Positions 11,005 through 23,104 of a DNA stretch of 64,000 bases are shown here, piece by piece. Where the stretch lies: assembly GCA_014529385.2 (NCBI GenBank), contig CM043961.1, positions 14,953,478 to 15,017,477 of the forward strand, written 5' to 3'. The translations under genes were made by a program, and so were the position numbers. Under the pieces are notes generated by a model. That model was not told where the DNA came from. It worked only from the letters and a program-made list of their open reading frames with translations, and did no database searches. This DNA comes from Adiantum capillus-veneris. Taxonomy: Eukaryota > Streptophyta > Polypodiopsida > Polypodiales > Pteridaceae. Numbering within the stretch: the stretch's first letter is position 1; each line of letters begins with the position of its first letter.

Positions 11005-12467
11005 CTTCTAAGAAGCTTTTGATACATGTTTTGCTTGTGAGTCAGCTTGAGCCAAGGTGCTCTAACTCACAGCTACCAAGTGGCCAAGATGCTACTCAAA
11101 TTAGTCTTCATCGGTTCGTCGATTTAACACTATTTTGCATAAGGGCTATGAGCCAAACAGGCTAAGAGCCGTTGTCAGGACAAGGGTATGACCCAACTAT
11201 TGGCATTCTTTGGGTGATTGTTTAAAAAATCTACCCAAGGAAATACACATCGAAGTTAATGGACAAGTAGGAGTCTTGTCATTATGAATGTTTAGTGTGT
11301 CATTTTTGCACTACATGTTTTCAGTGCGACACTCAAGTTGAGTTTTTGATAATCTTCAACTCACAACAGCTGATCTCTACAAGAAAGTATGGATGCAACA
11401 ATCAATTGTGACAGCATGGCTGTCCATAGGAGCTTGGCAGTTCACTTGTGTGAATTTCTTGCTCTCTCTATAGTACTAAGACGTGTCTATGGACATACTG
11501 TTTTGGGGTAAGACCCGGCGGGTGATTGTTACATCACCCCATAGGCATTAAGGATCACAGTTTGGTCTGCATTGAGGATCATAGTTGATCTCTCCCAGTT
11601 ATACTTTCAAGGAAACAAATTCTGCAATCTACCACACGCAATAGCGGATGGAAACACTTATCAAGTTGATTCCAATCATTTTGTACATGGTTGACTATGT
11701 TGGTTATCGTTATCTGCTAGTTGAGCAGTTTCTACAAAGAGTTTTCCAAGGGGTTTGACTACATAGATTCTAATCCAAGGGCTTGGATTGCAAAGGAAAC
11801 ACCCAGGGTTTCCAGTGCAATGCTGTTTGTTTTTCTAGGTAGGGGACGTGCTCCTCTCCATTTGAATACAGGTAAGTGCACATTAAGTTCAAATCTCTAG
11901 GTACGCATCTACTGATTTGGTGTTATTCCATTTTTAGTATGCTTTTCTTGGGTTTTCAAGACGTCTAAGTACGCTTGAATGTTGAGCCATGCCAAGGGCA
12001 TGTCGTCACAAACTATTTTGGGCCAAGTGTCAACCTATCTTTTTGTCTTATGTTGTTAAGAACCTACTTGTAGGGTTAAATTTGGCACATGTTGTCACAT
12101 GGGATACAACATGGTATAAGAACTCAAGGAGTTCGGTTTAGCCAGTGTGGAGCAAGGATAATGAGGGTCCCTCTCACTCTCGTTGTAGAGTGTTTGCAAT
12201 TACCTCCACACACAAGTACATCTTGTACTTGAAGGATGTTCTTTTTTACACATCCTTACATGAGACATATTCCTCAGGTGGAGAATATGAGTCTCTGGAC
12301 TGACACTGGCGCCATTATTTCAATTATGTGTCACAACAAAGTCCCTAGGAAACTAATGAAGACTAATTGCAGTGGCGTCTTGGCCACTTACTTGCTGAGA
12401 GTTAGAGCACCTTGGCTCAGATCTGCTGACTCGCGAGCAAAACATGTATCAAAAGCTTCTTAGCAAG
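11005..12467. repeat. Inverted duplication in element A (arms 11005-11115 and 12354-12467)
   Basis: The right arm is the reverse complement of the left arm: AAGAAGCTTTTGATACATG at about 11009 matches CATGTATCAAAAGCTTCTT near 12443. It extends through GAGCCAAGGTGCTCTAACTC and ATTAGTCTTCAT with about 88% identity by eye. The right arm ends at the 3' LTR and replaces the expected polypurine tract. Between the arms lies the B-like interior. Confidence 0.8.
12214..12295 (+). other. Cluster of conserved hairpins, element A copy
   Basis: Three successive stem-loops: AAGTAC/GTACTT (12214-12230), AAGGATGT/ACATCCTT (12232-12257), and GAGAC-ATATTC / GAATAT-GTCTC with internal GA bulges (12262-12295). 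A fourth, TTGT...ACAA, lies near 12090. Element B carries the same set at 25022-25104 and near 24898, with changes that mostly keep pairing. Confidence 0.6.
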
Positions 12468-12470
12468 TTT

Positions 12471-12620
12471 TCTCAGGACAAGGGTCCTACGGGGCAAGGC
12501 CCAACCTAGGGGGTCAGGGACCTAGGCCAAGGGCCTGGTCTGGACCAAGAGCTAGAAGCTAGGCCTATATAAGGGGCGGTAGGGAGGAGGATCCTATGTT
12601 CAGTTACCCTAGGTCTTATA
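12471..12620 (+). repeat. Element A 3' LTR
   Basis: 150 bp, starting TCTCAGGACAAGGG (the terminal TG is mutated to TC) and ending ...GGTCTTATA, with TATATAA at 12566-12572. Homologous to 5716-5892. Confidence 0.8.
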
Positions 12621-14617
12621 TTTTATGCCATTTGGAATAAGAGAACCCTATGATCCTAGGTTCATTGAAATCCAGCATATCCATACCATATGGCATCATA
12701 ACCCTACAAGGTCAGAAGAAAAAAAGGTTCTCTAATTACAACTCACTGTAGAAGGTACATTGTGCTCTATTGTTTTTTAAACACATTTTGATTTGTTGTG
12801 AATTGGACTGCAACTATTGAATTGATTTTTTGTTGTCATTCAAGGGAATATTTTGAAAAAAAATTTGCTATTATTATGTCATAAAATAGAAGATTTTTCT
12901 CTCAAATTACATCAAGTATCTCATTCACAGTAAAACAATGACTTGCTCAGCTTCTACCAACTTTTTCAAGAAAAATAAAAAAAATTCATTTACAAAATAG
13001 CTTCCAAACATCATTAAATTTTGATTTTTGAACTCCATCCTATGTGAGGAGACACCTCTCACTTATGTAACATTGCTAATATAATTGTTTGATTCTCCTA
13101 TCATTTTCTTCTTAGTACTTGAAAACTACCAAATTGATGTTGATAATTGATAGTGCTACAAAAAATGGTGTTTGTTGTGAACACCCTCTATCGTGAAGAT
13201 ATTATACTTCTTGCACTTAGTACTTTGTTCTGAGATAAAGACCATAAATTTTATAAAATTAGTTGTTGGAAATATTTTTGTACAAGCCATACAAACTTGG
13301 TGTAATCAACTCATATAAACGGTGTTTTTAAACACCTTGTTCTTTGAGACATCACCTCTAGAACCTTTATTAAAGTTTTAAAGCATGAATTGTCTAGAAG
13401 ATTTATTGAAGTTTTAAAGCATGGATTGATGAAAATGTGGTGCATGTTAATATAGGCACAAACATATATTCTTTGACACTGTGCCATTATACATAACTAG
13501 TTATGATCTTAGGGCCATAGGCTACTCCGCAATATTCTTTAGGCTTTTTAATTATTAAATGTTAATTTGGGTGTTGTACATAATATAGTGTATATGAAAC
13601 TTAATAGTGTTTCAAAATTGGAACTAGCTATTTTATCGTACTTGAGATTAACTTGACCAATTTTAAAATAAGATTTGTTGGTGCTTTTTGTGTCTAGATA
13701 TTATATTTTTGGTTGGTACAATCAATATATATGTTGCTTAGTAGCAACATCATTTGGTGTGTTTTGACACATTATCGTTTTAAGAATCCATATTTATGAG
13801 TTTTGATTGATTTTTTAAAGCATTTATTTGATACAAATCCTTTTACAAAAATCTATATTGAAAGTTTTCTTATAAAAATTAATATAGAGAAATCAATTTT
13901 GGGTATTAGACTCGTAACATCTTATCTATATTAAGGGAAAATTGAGGTTCAAAATAGTAGAATAGCATGATCCTTACATGCCAATTTAGCATTTGGGAAA
14001 CAAGATTTTCCCAATTCATCTAAAATGGTGTTTTCTTTCTCTCTCACACACATAGATGGTTCGAGGGTGCACACACTCACACACACCAACACCACACACA
14101 ACTAGAGATGAGAAAAGAAAAAAGGGGACAAGGGGGTTAGATGGTGCCAGGATTAACAATGAAAGTTTGACTTTTCTTCAAAAGCGACCATGTACAACCT
14201 CCATATGCTTCGTTCTAGAATGCACCATGGTTGTCACCTTTGCACAAAGAGGCACACACCTCCCATTGCAACTCTATTTTACCAGCACACACCTCAATGA
14301 GCAAAATTCCTCTTCTCTTCCACCACCAAAGCTCCTCCATCCTTGAAGATCTCATCTTGAAGCTCTTCTTGCCCTTGCTATAGAAAACATTTGCTCGTGA
14401 AGATCTCCTTCTAAGAACTTGTTGAAAACTGCAAAAATATGGCCTCTTATAAGGGGTGTAGGCTTTTTTTTCTCTTCTATTTTTGCTAATCTCATATCTT
14501 TTTAGATTGCTCACGTGCGAGCCACTACTTTGCCCTTCGCTTTGCTTGGACCATACTCCATGCATGCCCTCCCTATTCCTTGGATGATGATGATGCCATC
14601 ACTACTAGGGGGGAAGT
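12621..14617. other. Unassigned AT-rich sequence
   Basis: No gene or domain seen. Its first 120 bases resemble the left flank of element A. The rest to about 14,000 is AT-rich with many stops. Two opposed ORFs at 14056-14346 and 14215-14565 overlap antisense and have no family resemblance. Confidence 0.45.
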
Positions 14618-15352
14618 GTGACACTCCTCCTTAATAAAAGGGGGTGGCCCTTGAATCCTCCCATATGAAAGTGCCCCATGGGCTACCACATCATCAATTC
14701 CATTGTCAGCCATCTCTGCTAGAAACCAAAAACGCCGCCGTCATGCCACACGTAGACAAAACCACCGCTCTCTGCCCATGTAGTGCTAGACATAGTGCCC
14801 AATGGTGCTTGCCATAGCCCATGAGACTCTCTCTCTCTCTCTCTCTCTCTCTAGAGGTCCTCTCCCTAGTATATGTACCATGAGCTCTCCAATACTCATC
14901 CCATATGTGGGTTCAATGTGGGCACCACGTGGAAGCCCCACGGAACCCCACCCTCCAAGCTCCTTGAAATTCTTCATTTAAAACTCCTAAAGAAGCATCT
15001 CTTTGCACCATGTTTGAACTCTTTGCAATTCTAGTGTTGGGGTTGGACTCCCTTGCTATCAAGCCACACCAAATCTCCACCTTGATGACTCCAAAATCCA
15101 TAGATTCTACTATATTTCAAGTTTCCTATGATGACAAACTATCGATCCAAAAACTAAGAAAATCATCAAGCATTGCTCCACCGGCTATTGACTTAGACTT
15201 TGATCATTAGTATCTTGCCACTCTAGACCCTGATTGAGGCCTTGTAACTTCCTTTTTCCTTCACAAGACGCATAGCAACCATAAAAACCCTAGCAAGGCT
15301 AAAAAATCCATATTGGCATCCCTATCCAGGCGACGAACCTGACACATAATTG
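14618..15352. other. Possible LTR edge and copia left flank
   Basis: CTAGGGGGGAAG (about 14606-14617) followed by TGTGACACTCC looks like a polypurine tract next to an LTR start of the Del/Tekay style. No second copy is present, so it remains a suggestion. A short (CT)n run lies at about 14825-14852. The right end (15348-15352, AATTG) is the target duplication of the copia element. Confidence 0.3.
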
Positions 15353-15529
15353 TGTTAAGTATGGAGCCTGATTTACCACTTGTAATTTTCTATGTTAAAC
15401 TGCACATTTGTAAGGCCCCCATTATGAGGAGAATCCATCATGCGTGAAGAAAAATAACTCGTCGGAAAGTGGTCGGAAGACAACCGGTCGGTTGGCCGGT
15501 TGGCTAGTAGTTGGAAGTCAATGGGTGGT
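15353..15529 (+). repeat. Copia 5' LTR, left piece
   Basis: Matches the start of the intact 3' LTR (32455 onward) through GTCGGTTGGCC, then is cut by element B. The right piece resumes at 26625. Confidence 0.9.
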
Positions 15530-15680
15530 TGTCATGCCAAGGGTAGGACTAGGCGAGCACGGCCCTAGCAACGTGCGTGAAACACATGCAGTAAAGGGGT
15601 ATATATGGAAGAGGGCCAAGGGCCTATATATGGGATGGTTGGGAGGTTATTTGCATGTCTGTCTACCCTGCGGTCTCACA
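15530..15680 (+). repeat. Element B 5' LTR
   Basis: 151 bp from TGTCATGCCAAGGG to CGGTCTCACA, with a TATATAT box at about 15625-15631. Matches 26472-26624. Confidence 0.9.
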
Positions 15681-15681
15681 T

Positions 15682-15693
15682 TGGTATCAGAGC
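15682..15693 (+). promoter_or_regulatory. Primer-binding site of element B
   Basis: TGGTATCAGAGC, the classical initiator-Met tRNA PBS, one base after the LTR. Confidence 0.92.
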
Positions 15694-15754
15694 TCATGGA
15701 GGAGGGGGGAAGCTATGGAAGAGGAAGAAGTTGAGATTTTGCATGACTTTGATT

Positions 15755-15861
<107 letters not shown>

Positions 15862-16130
15862 ATGGCTCCCTTGGAGACCTCAAAGGTGCTGCGAGCTTGA
15901 AGTGAGGAGATGTGTACATGGGACTGGCTGTTTGCAAGCTTGGCTGAAAGCGGGGTACACCCGCAGGAGAGAACCCTTAGCTCTATGGTGGCTCAAAGGA
16001 TTGATAGAGGGGAAGAGCCGTGTGAAACATCCCCTGCACACATGCGGGCAGCAAGGTGAGCAACATCAAATCAAACAAAGTCAGGGTTGAGATGATCGCA
16101 CTGCGATGATGAACAAGGTTCGTCTCTACA

Positions 16131-16205
16131 GCATGCAAGCTAGAGCCTCATAATTGGAGTTCTAGCATGCAGGTTGGAGCACCATAATTGGAGTTCCTTG
16201 CATGC
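16131..16205. repeat. Short tandem repeat with GCATGC cores
   Basis: Two units of about 34-35 bp (GCATGCAAGCTAGAGC... and GCATGCAGGTTGGAGC..., both with CATAATTGGAGTTC), followed by a third GCATGC at 16200-16205. Confidence 0.75.
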
Positions 16206-18652
16206 TGCTGCTTTGTGCATGCCGCTGAAGAAGCCATCGCCAACTTTTTTTTTTGTTGGGGTTCACAAGCGGGCAGCCCAAGTTGGGAACCCTAACCCTA
16301 AGGGCCTTAGCCCACGGCAGAGACCAGTAGATTCATGGTATGCATCGATGCCTTGGGGTTTCGTATCCTCGGCAAACCAGATTTTTGGTTTTGAGCCGCA
16401 GATACAAGAAATGTTGAAGCCTTTGGAGTTGTGTGGTTCACACAAGTAAGGCTCGGCAACTTAAAGCGACTGACGGGCATGCCAAGCCTATAAGGGTCAT
16501 ATCGGGCACTCTTCCTCAAGGATCTTGGTATAGCATGCACAACATGTGGCAAGCTATTGCAAATTTGTTTGTCAAGCTGTCCAAGGCCTGGAAGGGGTCG
16601 TTGAGAACCATCGACATGCAAAAGGTTGTCAATCTATCGGCTTCAACCCAACAATGGATTCTAGGAAAGCAAGGCTTTCAGCTATCAGACATCGCCACCA
16701 ATGTGGAGCCATGACCTTTACGCCAATAATTTCTTCATAACTATTGGAGATGGCGATAACGACGTTTTCTATGGCAGGTAAGTACAATAGACTTGAAATT
16801 GATGTTTCTTATTCATTTCAATTTTGCAAAAGTTTTTGCATTAGTGAGCATGAGCTTCAAGACCATTGCTTATGGTGGAAGGGGGGCTTGTTCCAAGGGA
16901 TGTTTTTCAAGGACAAACGTCAAGGTGTAAGTATGATCGACAAAACTGCAAGCAGGGTTGTATAGCACTACATGCGAGTACAGGCAAGGTGTGTGGCTTC
17001 AACGGTAAACTTGTGATTGTATGAGTCAAATATTGGGCAAGGCCGATCATTAACTGCCATTCCATGGTACTGCTATTATGTTTTGGACGAGTACCAACTA
17101 TAATACAACAAGTTCAGGCAAGGCCTATGACTTGTCATCCACATTTCTTCTTTCCTAGCTTTGCTCCGCATGGGCGACAATTTGAGGAACCAACAAACGT
17201 ATTTCTAATTAGAGCTTCAATCAATTTAGATGGTCTTATATAGTCAAGGACAACCGTAATCAAGCTCAGCAAGTACACATTCATACCTTGCAATTATTTT
17301 TCTGCTTTGCAATATGATGTACAAGTAGAAAAGGTCCATTATTTGGGAATGATTGACAAGGTCGACTCTCTTTGCTATGACATCCGACAATAGCATTTAT
17401 TGGCAATGAGGCCAGACATACATATGTGAAGCACAGCTTCACTTTCGGCATATGGTATGGAAACTTCCCATGTTTGGAGTATTCTATGAGCACACAACCT
17501 TGGGAAATTTCTCCATGTGTTTGCAGGGTTTTCCAAGGGGCGTATATGATACACGCAACAACTCTCTCTCGTATAGAAGATTTGGCTAGGAGCCAGATTA
17601 AACGAGTTTATCTTCACAGAATCCCTACCAATCTAGCCAATGCAAGGCACTTCTGGTTTTGGTCTCTCACCTTTGAGGCCGTCACTCTCGCCAAGGGCTT
17701 ACCACTCTGCATGCAAGGCATGCTAGCCAGGTGAAATGAATTCCATCACTTTTGGGTGTACGCTTTTGCTATAACATCAGACAATCTGTCAAGGACAAGC
17801 TTAGTTTTGGATTGTTTGACATGATTTTTGGTTGTTGTCAACGCACAACAACACTAAAAAGAACCTAAAACTTGGACTTGATTCATAGGCAAAGTTCCCT
17901 ATTCAAGTCATCCTCGTACAGTCACGACCCCATACAAGGTACATGGGTCAAGATTGACTTGTGTTTTCTGTTGCCTCTCTCGATGAGAGCCTCATACAGA
18001 TAGATTCTTGTATGCTTATAGAATAAGCATACAAGATGGGTCAAGATTGACTTGTGTTTTCTGTTGCCTCTCTCGATGAGAGCCTCATACAGATGGATTC
18101 TTGTATGCTTATAGAATAAGCTACAGCCCAGGCATAAGATGCACACGAGCACACGGATTGGGTACGCACTACAATAGGTTAAGAAACCTTCCTCAACCCA
18201 GCATGCTACCTCTTTCTCTTTCTTTCTTATTTCTCTCGAAGAATAATGAAAACTTTTTAAGAAGCTTTTGATACATGTTTTTCTCATGAGTCAGCCTGAG
18301 CCAAGGTGCTCTAACTCTCAGCTAGAAAGTGGCCAAGACTCCATCGAAATTAGTATTCCTCAGTTCGTTGATTGAACACTAATTTGTTATTGGCATAAGG
18401 CCTATGAGCCACAAATGCTAAGAGCCATTGTCAAACCTAGGGTAAGATCCAACTGTTGGCATTCCTTGGGTGATTGTGCTCGAGATCAAACAGATCTACC
18501 AAGTGGAGAACCCATTGACGTTAATGGACAAGAAAGAGTCTTGTCATTATGGATGTTTTGGGTGTCATTTTTGCACTACATGTTTTTAGTGTGACGATTG
18601 AGTTGAGTTTCTATCAGTCTTAAACTCACAATAGCTGATCTATCCCACAGAG
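16206..18652 (+). other. Element B interior, left of C
   Basis: Only short overlapping ORFs without recognisable domains. From about 17,220 it is colinear with the element A interior. It contains a 93-bp tandem duplication (first unit from 17944, second from 18037) with nearly identical text beginning TGGGTCAAGATTGACTTG, which is present once in A. Confidence 0.6.
17944..18129. repeat. 93-bp tandem duplication in element B
   Basis: GGGTCAAGATTGACTTGTG... occurs at 17945 and again at 18038 with one or two differences, so it arose after B diverged from A. Confidence 0.85.
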
Positions 18653-18794
18653 TGTAAGCACCAAGGGAGTGCCATGCCTAGTCCATCCGCCCAGTCTCCC
18701 TTTAATAGGCTCCTAGCCCCTTTCGGACCCCTTCCCACTGGCAGCCGGCCCTTGGCCGAGTCCGTGACCCCTTGGTTTGGCCCTTGGCCTGACA
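18653..18794 (-). repeat. Element C 3' LTR
   Basis: 142 bp. In sense orientation it starts TGTCAGGCCAAGGG and ends CTTGGTGCTTACA. A possible TATTAAA box lies at 18701-18707 (reverse complement). About six differences by eye from the other LTR. Confidence 0.93.
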
Positions 18795-19994
18795 TTACTC
18801 CCCCCTTGGAGAAGCGTTTTCATCCTCGAAAAAAAAAGTGGGGAATTTCTTCTTAAGAACACTTATGCTTTCCCAAGTGGCACCCTCTTCAGGGCGATCT
18901 TTCCACTTGACTAAAGCTTGACTACGTACATGATGACGAGTAAGGAGTTCATGAAAATCTAAAATGCGTTCAGGTTCATGCGGTTGAGTGGGAGGTTCAG
19001 TGAAAGCAACCAATATCTGCTGGCCGATAACATTGTCATCCCCATGCAAGCATTTACGTAAACGACTTACATGAAATACCGGATGGACACGCGAGTGTGT
19101 AGGTAACTCAAGTTTGTAGGCCCTATCACCAACTCGCTTGAGTATCTTGAATGGCCCGCAATAACGGGGAGATAATTTGGGCGTCGGTCGAGTCTTCAGA
19201 CTTTCTGAATGCTCTGGCACACGCACAAATACCTCTTCACCTTCCGTGAAGATAACTTGCCGACGTTTCTCATCAGCATACTTCTTATACCGATCTTGTG
19301 CTTGTCGAACATTTTCACGAGCAAGTCTCAGCATTTCCATATGATCTTGGAGAAACTCCTTGACCTGTTGGAGCTTCTCAGTTGCCAACCCCACCGTCAC
19401 TGGTGATCTAGGTTGAAAAGCATACATAAGCATGAATGGACTAAAACCAGTTGTAACATGCTTAGCACTATTATATGCAAACTCAAGAATAGGAAGATAA
19501 TCTTCCCAATATGATTGCTTCTTGCTAACGTATGCTCGTAGCATATCCTCTAGCACTTGGTTGACTCGTTCCGTCTGACCATCTGTTTTAGGGTGATCAG
19601 CCGTACTTAAACTAAATTGTGTACCCAATCATTTAAAAACAGCCCTCCAAAAATGACTGTTAAACTTGGGATCACAATCACTCACAATGTTACTTGGCAA
19701 TCCATACAACTGGTAAAGATTGTCCACAAATAGCTTAGCTAAGTCTCGGGTCTTAATGGTTGACTTTGTTGGAATAAACCGACAAATTTTAGTCAACCGG
19801 TCTACGACCACCCATACCGAGTCATATCCTCGAATAGTGGTTGGTAAACCCACAATAAAATCCATGGAGATACTTTCCCATTTACCATTGGGAATCTCTA
19901 AAAAATGTAAGAGTCCTCCTGCTTTCAGGCACTCTGCTTTATTAACTTGACATTTTTGGCAATGCAAGACATAGTCTTGAACATACCCATGCAA
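18795..19994 (-). pseudogene. Element C integrase core, C-terminal domain and chromodomain
   Basis: Two ORFs separated by one stop at 19626-19628. The upstream part (19629-19994) has the zinc-finger end HCQKCQV, then SMDFIVGLP with the first catalytic Asp, and IVSDCDPKFNSHFW with the second. The downstream part (18795-19628) has HPKTDGQTERVNQ with the catalytic Glu, the GPF-type C-terminal domain (YCGPFKILKRVGDRAYKL), HPVFHVSRLR, and a chromodomain with the aromatic and acidic residues of the family (LVKWKDRPEEGATWE). Chromodomains direct integration to marked chromatin. Stops make this copy inactive. Confidence 0.92.
18798..18809 (-). promoter_or_regulatory. Polypurine tract of element C
   Basis: Sense strand CCAAGGGGGGAG directly inside the 3' LTR. 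It overlaps the end of pol, and the pol stop codon (18795-18797) abuts the LTR. Confidence 0.8.
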
Positions 19995-20000
19995 ACCTGG

Positions 20001-20846
20001 CTAGTAAAACTGTTGTCTTACGAGTGCATAAGTTTTCTTAATTCTCGGGTGCCCTGCACTTGGACTATCGTGACATTCATAAAGAATTTGGCGCCGAATG
20101 TCCGCATCCGTCGGTACACACACTCTCCCCTTGTGGAGTAGGTACCCATCATCCATGGAAAAATTCTTCCATCTCTGCAGTTCATCACTCGAAAGAGGAG
20201 AACTGGGTGTGGAGGAAACCAAACCACTACCAACATTGGAGTGAGAAGGATCCCTCTTTCTAACATAGCTCCACACCTTGGAGTATGCAGTATCATGCTC
20301 ACACTTACCTTTGAGAGATTCCAAAAACTCACTCCGCAATTCCGTGAAAAGAAGAGAGTTGATCTCTGGCATTTGGCTGAGAGCATCAGCCACTACATTG
20401 TACCGCCCTTTACGATATCGTAGCTTGGCGTCATACTCCTGAAGAATCTCAGCCCACCTGGCCTTGCGACCCTTCAAATCACTTTGTTGTATAAACCACT
20501 TGATGCTTTCATGGTCAAACACAATCTCGAACTGTGCACCATACAAATAATGTCGCCATGTCTTTAAAGCAGACACTATTGCATAGAGCTCTCGTTCGTA
20601 AGCAGAGTAATTCTGCTGTGCTGAATCCAGCTTCTTGCTTTCAAATGCAATCGGCCTTCCCTCCTGTAGAAGGACTGCTCCAATCGCACCATTACTAGCA
20701 TCCGTTTCCAAAACGAATGGCTTTAAGGGATCCACAATAGCCAAAACAGGAGCTGTGGCTAATGTGTCCTTAATTTTGTCAAAACTTTGTTGTATTTCCC
20801 ATCCCCACTGAAAAGTCTTGCCCTTAGCTTTTAGTTGATCTATCAT
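20001..20846 (-). pseudogene. Element C RNase H and integrase zinc finger
   Basis: Begins at the RT C-terminal end (the connection motif FQWGWEIQQSFDKIKDTL and the Ty3-type VLAIVDPLKPFVLETDAS). The RNase H domain follows with DASNGAIGAVLLQ, ESKKLDSAQQNYSAYERELYAIV and DALSQMP. Next come a spacer and the H2C2 integrase finger (LYECHDSPSAGHPRIKKTYALVRQQFY). A stop separates it from the following IN frame. The catalytic RT core that should precede it is absent (see the inverted duplication). Confidence 0.9.
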
Positions 20847-20922
20847 GGGAACAGCAATATGGGCATAGTTTTTAACGAATCGACGATAAAAACCTGCAAA
20901 GCCTAAAAAAATTTGAAGCTCT

Positions 20923-21180
20923 TCCCAGATGATTTGCCACCAGGGCTACCGCCGACACGTTCTGTGAAACATGGCATAGACGTGGTTGCAGGCAGTAAGC
21001 CAGTGAGTAAACTGCCTTACCGAATGAGTCATTCGGAGGCAAGCTGACGTTCCACCTCAGCAGCCTCTGAATGAATCATTCGGTAAGGCGGTTTACCCAC
21101 TGGCTTACTGCCTGCAACCACGTCTATGCCATGTTGCACAGAACGTGTCGGCAGTAGCCCTGGTGGCAAATCATCTGGGA
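20923..21180. repeat. 258-bp inverted duplication replacing the RT core of element C
   Basis: TCCCAGATGATTTGCCACC at 20923 is mirrored by its reverse complement ending at 21180, with the axis near 21051. Both arms encode the same protease-RT linker (PDDLPPGL... to the PYRM motif) in opposite orientations, diverged by several substitutions. All RT motifs through F/Y-x-D-D, normally lying between this linker and RNase H, are missing. Confidence 0.9.
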
Positions 21181-22156
21181 ACACATCCTTGAATTCCCTT
21201 AAAAGTTCCTTCAATTCCTTAGCAACATTTGCTTGTTTTGAATTAGTAGACATAGCTGGAAGAGGAGAGAAAGAAGAATGCGGCGTTGAGGAAGTTGTAT
21301 TCAAAACTTTAGCATCGTTAAAAACATCATCCACATTGGAAATAAAATGGCACAGTGAGTAACACAAAAAGAGTTCTTCTTTTGCATCATCAGAAGCGAG
21401 CTTCATAAGCTCAGTTGTACAAATAAGTGGTGAGGAAGGTACATCCTTCTCCCCCAACAGTAGTACGTGCACACCATTGGATTCGAACATTAGACTATTA
21501 TTCTCATAGCTACGTCTGAGTGATGATCCTAAACTATGCAACCACTCACGACTAAGAACCACATCCGCCCTCTCCATATTCATGACTTGGAAATCCAAAG
21601 AGGTACGGTATCCTTGATTTTCCAGAGGTACATCTTTAACCTGAGTGTCCCATATCTCAGCATCATTGCCGTTAATCATTGCTACCTTGTAGCGGTGGGA
21701 ACTCGGGGTTTGGGGCAATTTGAGTCGTTTCACCAATTTGTAATTGATGAAATTGTGCGATGCACCATCGTCTACCAAGATCCGCACCCTGTGCCCTTGG
21801 ATAGAGCCATGCATACGCACCAACTCATGTGGTCCGAAAGTCTGCTGCCACATGGAGGCCGTGATACAGCACTCATGCACCGCCTCGGTGTGTGTTACTT
21901 CCACATTAGCAAACTGGGAAGAAGACTCGAGAGGTAAAAGCTGCACCATGTGTACTGGTTTTTCCTTCCCCTTGTCTTGAGCAGCAGATTTCACCTTGGG
22001 ACAATCCTTTTTGCTATGTCCAGTTCCCAAACATTTAAAGCACAACTTTTCTTTTTTGGCTTTCTCAAACTCTTCCGTTGAGAGAGGACCTCTAAACCCC
22101 TTGGGCTTTTTGGAGGTCTCTGATGCAGTAGAGACATTTTTTCTTTTATGATGCAC
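21029..22156 (-). pseudogene. Element C gag zinc knuckle, protease and start of RT
   Basis: 375 codons. The N-terminal basic region is followed by a canonical CCHC knuckle (CFKCLGTGHSKKDC), then a retropepsin-like domain with ILVDDGASHNFINYKL; the catalytic triad reads Asp-Asp-Gly rather than Asp-Ser/Thr-Gly. A linker follows, then the RT entry motif PPYRMIHSEAAEVERQL, after which the inverted duplication truncates it. The gag frame to the right is interrupted by a stop just upstream (TRLQ-stop). Confidence 0.9.
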
Positions 22157-23104
22157 CTATTGTAGACGTGTTAAAACAGGTGTAGTGCTGTGCACATGCA
22201 AACTATGCAATGCCTGATCATCGGGATCATCATGGATGTGAGCTTGCACTATTGCGTCCTCAAGTGTTTGTGGATTCTGGGTTTTAACGTGCTTCTTAAG
22301 CTCGGGAGTTAACCCACGGATGAACCCACGCACCTGCTGAAAGGTATCCATCCCTTCCAGCTTGAGGATCACATCCCGATAACGGGAAATATATTCCAAT
22401 AATGTTTTATGCTAGCGCATAGAACATTCGTCCCAGGCAGTCCAATTTCTATCCTTCTCATTGGTAGGTAGAAATTCCTTCCTGAAGACAGTCTCAAAAG
22501 CTGCCCAAGTCTGTGGTAGCATGCCCTTCTGCTTGAGAGACATCCACCATTTGTAGGCCTTGCCATCCAAAGTCAGACTTGTCTGCAGCGCCTTGGCTGC
22601 ATCCGGGGTACGTCTAAGGTCATGAATACCATCCCACTTACTGAGAAAAATATTCATGGTGTCCTTGTTTCGCTCACGCTCTTCTCCCCGAAAAATTGGT
22701 GGCTTTGTATTTTGCAACAAATCGTCCACCTCTTTTTGGGTCAAAGAGTGCAGCGGACCCAGAGGAGGGCCTTGCCCAGCAGCCGGCCCTTGGCCTGGTG
22801 TGGAGCCGTGCTCCTGAATTGGCTGAGTAGCATGGCCCGTGGCTTGCTGCCGCATATCCAACTTAATCAAATCCGATAATGCTGTGACATTCTGATTTAA
22901 TTGTGCAAAATTCGTTTAAAGCACAGTCATCTGTGTTTGCAATGCACGAAAATCTTGCATGTCTAGCAACTCATACGTATCATCTGTTGCCGTTGGGGCA
23001 CGATTACTCTCCGTGAGAGGAACCGTCCGCGTGGCATCGGTAGACGAAAGGGGTGCGGATTGCTCGAAATCAAATGCATGATGCATATCTATGTCCGAAT
23101 CCAT
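22157..23104 (-). pseudogene. Element C gag
   Basis: The likely start is the ATG at 23104 (MDSDIDMHHAFDFEQ). Three frames broken by stops near 22914 and 22410 continue into retrotrans_gag-like text: FLSKWDGIHDLRRTPDAAKALQ, KWWMSLKQKGMLPQTWAAFE, and YRDVILKLEGMDTFQQVRGFIRGL. This forms the structural capsid protein of the particle in intact relatives. Confidence 0.85.

Larger units (their letters stand above)
5716..12620 (+). mobile_element. Element A: non-coding LTR retrotransposon (LARD-like), plus strand
   Basis: Bounded by two related short repeats (5716-5892 and 12471-12620), with an initiator-Met type PBS just inside the left one. The near-duplicate flanks ATTTA (5711-5715) and TTTTA (12621-12625) suggest a decayed 5-bp target duplication. 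Without the nested solo LTR (6602-9220) the element is about 4.3 kb and has no gag or pol that I can recognise. Its interior from about 10.2 to 12.35 kb is homologous to element B. It must have been mobilised by another element's proteins if it moved by retrotransposition. Confidence 0.75.
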
